The translations under genes and the position numbers were made by a program. A stretch of DNA of 64,000 nt, from contig NZ_KI421423.1 in NCBI RefSeq assembly GCF_000472285.1, positions 13,711-77,710 on the forward strand. Reading direction: 5' to 3'. Every line of letters starts with the position of its first letter. The stretch's first letter is position 1. Below, one piece after another: positions 63,325 to 64,000 of the stretch. The notes below the pieces were generated by a model, which saw only the letters and a program-made list of their open reading frames with translations, was not told where the DNA came from and made no database searches. Source of the stretch: Desulfuromonas sp. TF (GTDB lineage: Bacteria > Desulfobacterota > Desulfuromonadia > Desulfuromonadales > ATBO01).

Positions 63325-63341
63325 GGCAATAATGATGCCAG
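63325..63341 (-). promoter_or_regulatory. Sigma-54-type promoter for the fdhD-pad operon
   Basis: On the minus strand CTGGCATCATTATTGCC. GG and GC are separated by 10 bases, and -12 reads TTGC. The start would be near 63313, about 125 bases before fdhD. The other strand also shows a looser match because the motif is partly palindromic; no gene lies on that side to use it. Confidence 0.6.
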
Positions 63342-63369
63342 GCCCAGCAAGGTCGGGTAAGTATGGAAA

Positions 63370-63386
63370 AACAAACGATGTTTGTT
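63370..63386. promoter_or_regulatory. Inverted repeat upstream of the pad promoter
   Basis: AACAAAC-GAT-GTTTGTT, a perfect 7-bp inverted repeat, about 30 bases upstream of the -24 box. It is a candidate activator site, perhaps for the sigma-54 regulator encoded at the right edge. The rest of the 63189-63589 gap holds no gene. Confidence 0.45.
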
Positions 63387-63538
63387 CAATGCTCGGGTGG
63401 GAGACCTCGGCGTAACGGGTATAAGAAAACTTTTGGGCAGGGGGTGGAAAGAGAAAGGAAACCTGAAAAGGCAGGGGGATGGATGCGTATAAGCAAGCTT
63501 GGGGTTATAACAAAACCTTGCTCCCTTCAAGGGGCTTG

Positions 63539-63567
63539 AAAAAAAATCCCCGCACGAAGGCGGGGAT
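63539..63567 (-). terminator. Factor-independent terminator of the edge regulator gene
   Basis: An 8-bp stem, ATCCCCGC (63546-63553) with GCGGGGAT (63560-63567), loop ACGAAG. On the minus strand it is followed by a run of eight T. It lies 23 bases past the stop of the sigma-54 regulator. Confidence 0.85.
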
Positions 63568-63589
63568 ATGGTCTGCGATCCGGTGTTTT

Positions 63590-64000
63590 TTACTCGGTCA
63601 TTTTCTTCAATCTGCTGCTGAGGGCAGGCTGGGTGATGCCGAGCAGCCTCGCCGCCATGGACTGGTTGCCCCGGGTCCGCGCTATGGCTTCTCTGACCAG
63701 AAGGTCGGCGGCCTCCCTCAGGGTCGGCAGACGCTCATGAAAGGTCAACAGGGGCCTTTCCTGGAAGGCGTCCTCGCTTACCGGATCCTTTCTGAAGATT
63801 CCCATGCTTTTTTTGAAAGATTCCATGGAAAGCGTGCGGCCCCTGTGCATACTCACGGCATTGAACACCATGGCCCGCAATTCACGGACGTTTCCGGGAA
63901 AAGGATAATTGGAAAGTAAAAGCGGGAGTTCCGATGGCGGGGTCGGCTTCTTCTTGTCCATCTCCCGGGCCGCCTCCGTCAGGAGATGGTCGAGGAGAAT
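63590..64000 (-). CDS. Sigma-54-dependent transcriptional regulator, C-terminal end (cut by window)
   Basis: The frame is open from base 64000 to the stop at 63590 (137 codons), so only the end is seen. PFPGNVRELRAMVFNAV is the end of the AAA+ domain, and AARLLGITQPALSSRLKKM is the Fis-type helix-turn-helix. It is probably the activator of the fdhD-pad promoter next to it. The sensor domain lies outside the window. Confidence 0.85.
   Translation of the reverse strand: MLLDHLLTEAAREMDKKKPTPPSELPLLLSNYPFPGNVRELRAMVFNAVSMHRGRTLSMESFKKSMGIFRKDPVSEDAFQERPLLTFHERLPTLREAADLLVREAIARTRGNQSMAARLLGITQPALSSRLKKMTE

Noticed and set aside
63323-63341. Plus-strand sigma-54 promoter in the fdhD upstream region
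   Set aside because: The match comes from near-palindromy of the minus-strand site, has a poorer -12 box, and points at a convergent gene end.

Overview
This window reads as a catabolic island of an anaerobic Gram-negative bacterium that funnels aromatic compounds to benzoyl-CoA. The gene set (fumarate-adding glycyl radical enzyme, benzylsuccinate beta-oxidation, ETF with a membrane Fe-S ETF:quinone oxidoreductase, a membrane molybdoenzyme for phenylacetyl-CoA, sigma-54 control) fits a Desulfuromonadales/Geobacter-like or other Desulfobacterota lineage. That placement is inferred from gene content; no rRNA or other marker is present. Base composition is patchy: the bss operon and the first third of bbsE are clearly AT-richer than the bbs, ior and pad genes.

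Layout. 1-1383 (minus): the end of a TRAP transporter gene set led by an IclR regulator. 1965-5094 (plus): a PcaF-type thiolase, a radical SAM protein and an FMN-binding-type protein, then an IS3-family remnant. 5595-19258 (plus): a bbs-type operon (bbsEFGH, etfBA, an Etf:menaquinone oxidoreductase gene, bbsABCD, elbB, an iclR-family gene) preceded by a sigma-54-type promoter and a small CxxC protein. 19697-22021 (plus): a PAS/SpoIIE phosphatase with a recent tandem PAS duplication. 22069-39266 (minus): the bss operon, namely a 56-residue ORF, bssD (frameshifted), bssC, bssA, bssB, a flavoprotein, an AAA/VWA chaperone-like pair, and a YCF48/MMPL/DUF1302/DUF1329 envelope set, with a DUF4125 protein and a flavoprotein at the far end. 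40054-41754 (plus): a XylR/DmpR-type V4R sigma-54 activator, divergent from bss. 41885-52261 (minus): tryptophanase, a TRAP transporter, an aminotransferase, a fused indolepyruvate oxidoreductase and an ADP-forming acyl-CoA synthetase, with a divergent unrecognised HTH regulator. 53676-63188 (minus): fdhD, padBCD-like and a four-gene phenylglyoxylate-oxidoreductase-like set, with a sigma-54-type promoter and the C-terminal end of another sigma-54 activator at the right edge.

How they work together. In the toluene arm, BssABC (activated by BssD) adds fumarate to toluene or a relative. BbsEF makes the CoA ester, BbsG, BbsH and BbsCD oxidise and hydrate it, and BbsAB cleaves it to benzoyl-CoA and succinyl-CoA. 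ETF and the membrane oxidoreductase take the electrons of BbsG to the quinone pool. In the phenylalanine/phenylacetate arm, the aminotransferase and IorAB would give phenylacetyl-CoA, PadBCD would oxidise it to phenylglyoxylate, and the Pad oxidoreductase would form benzoyl-CoA. No benzoyl-CoA reductase is present, so ring reduction must be encoded elsewhere. No tRNA, rRNA or CRISPR array was recognised.
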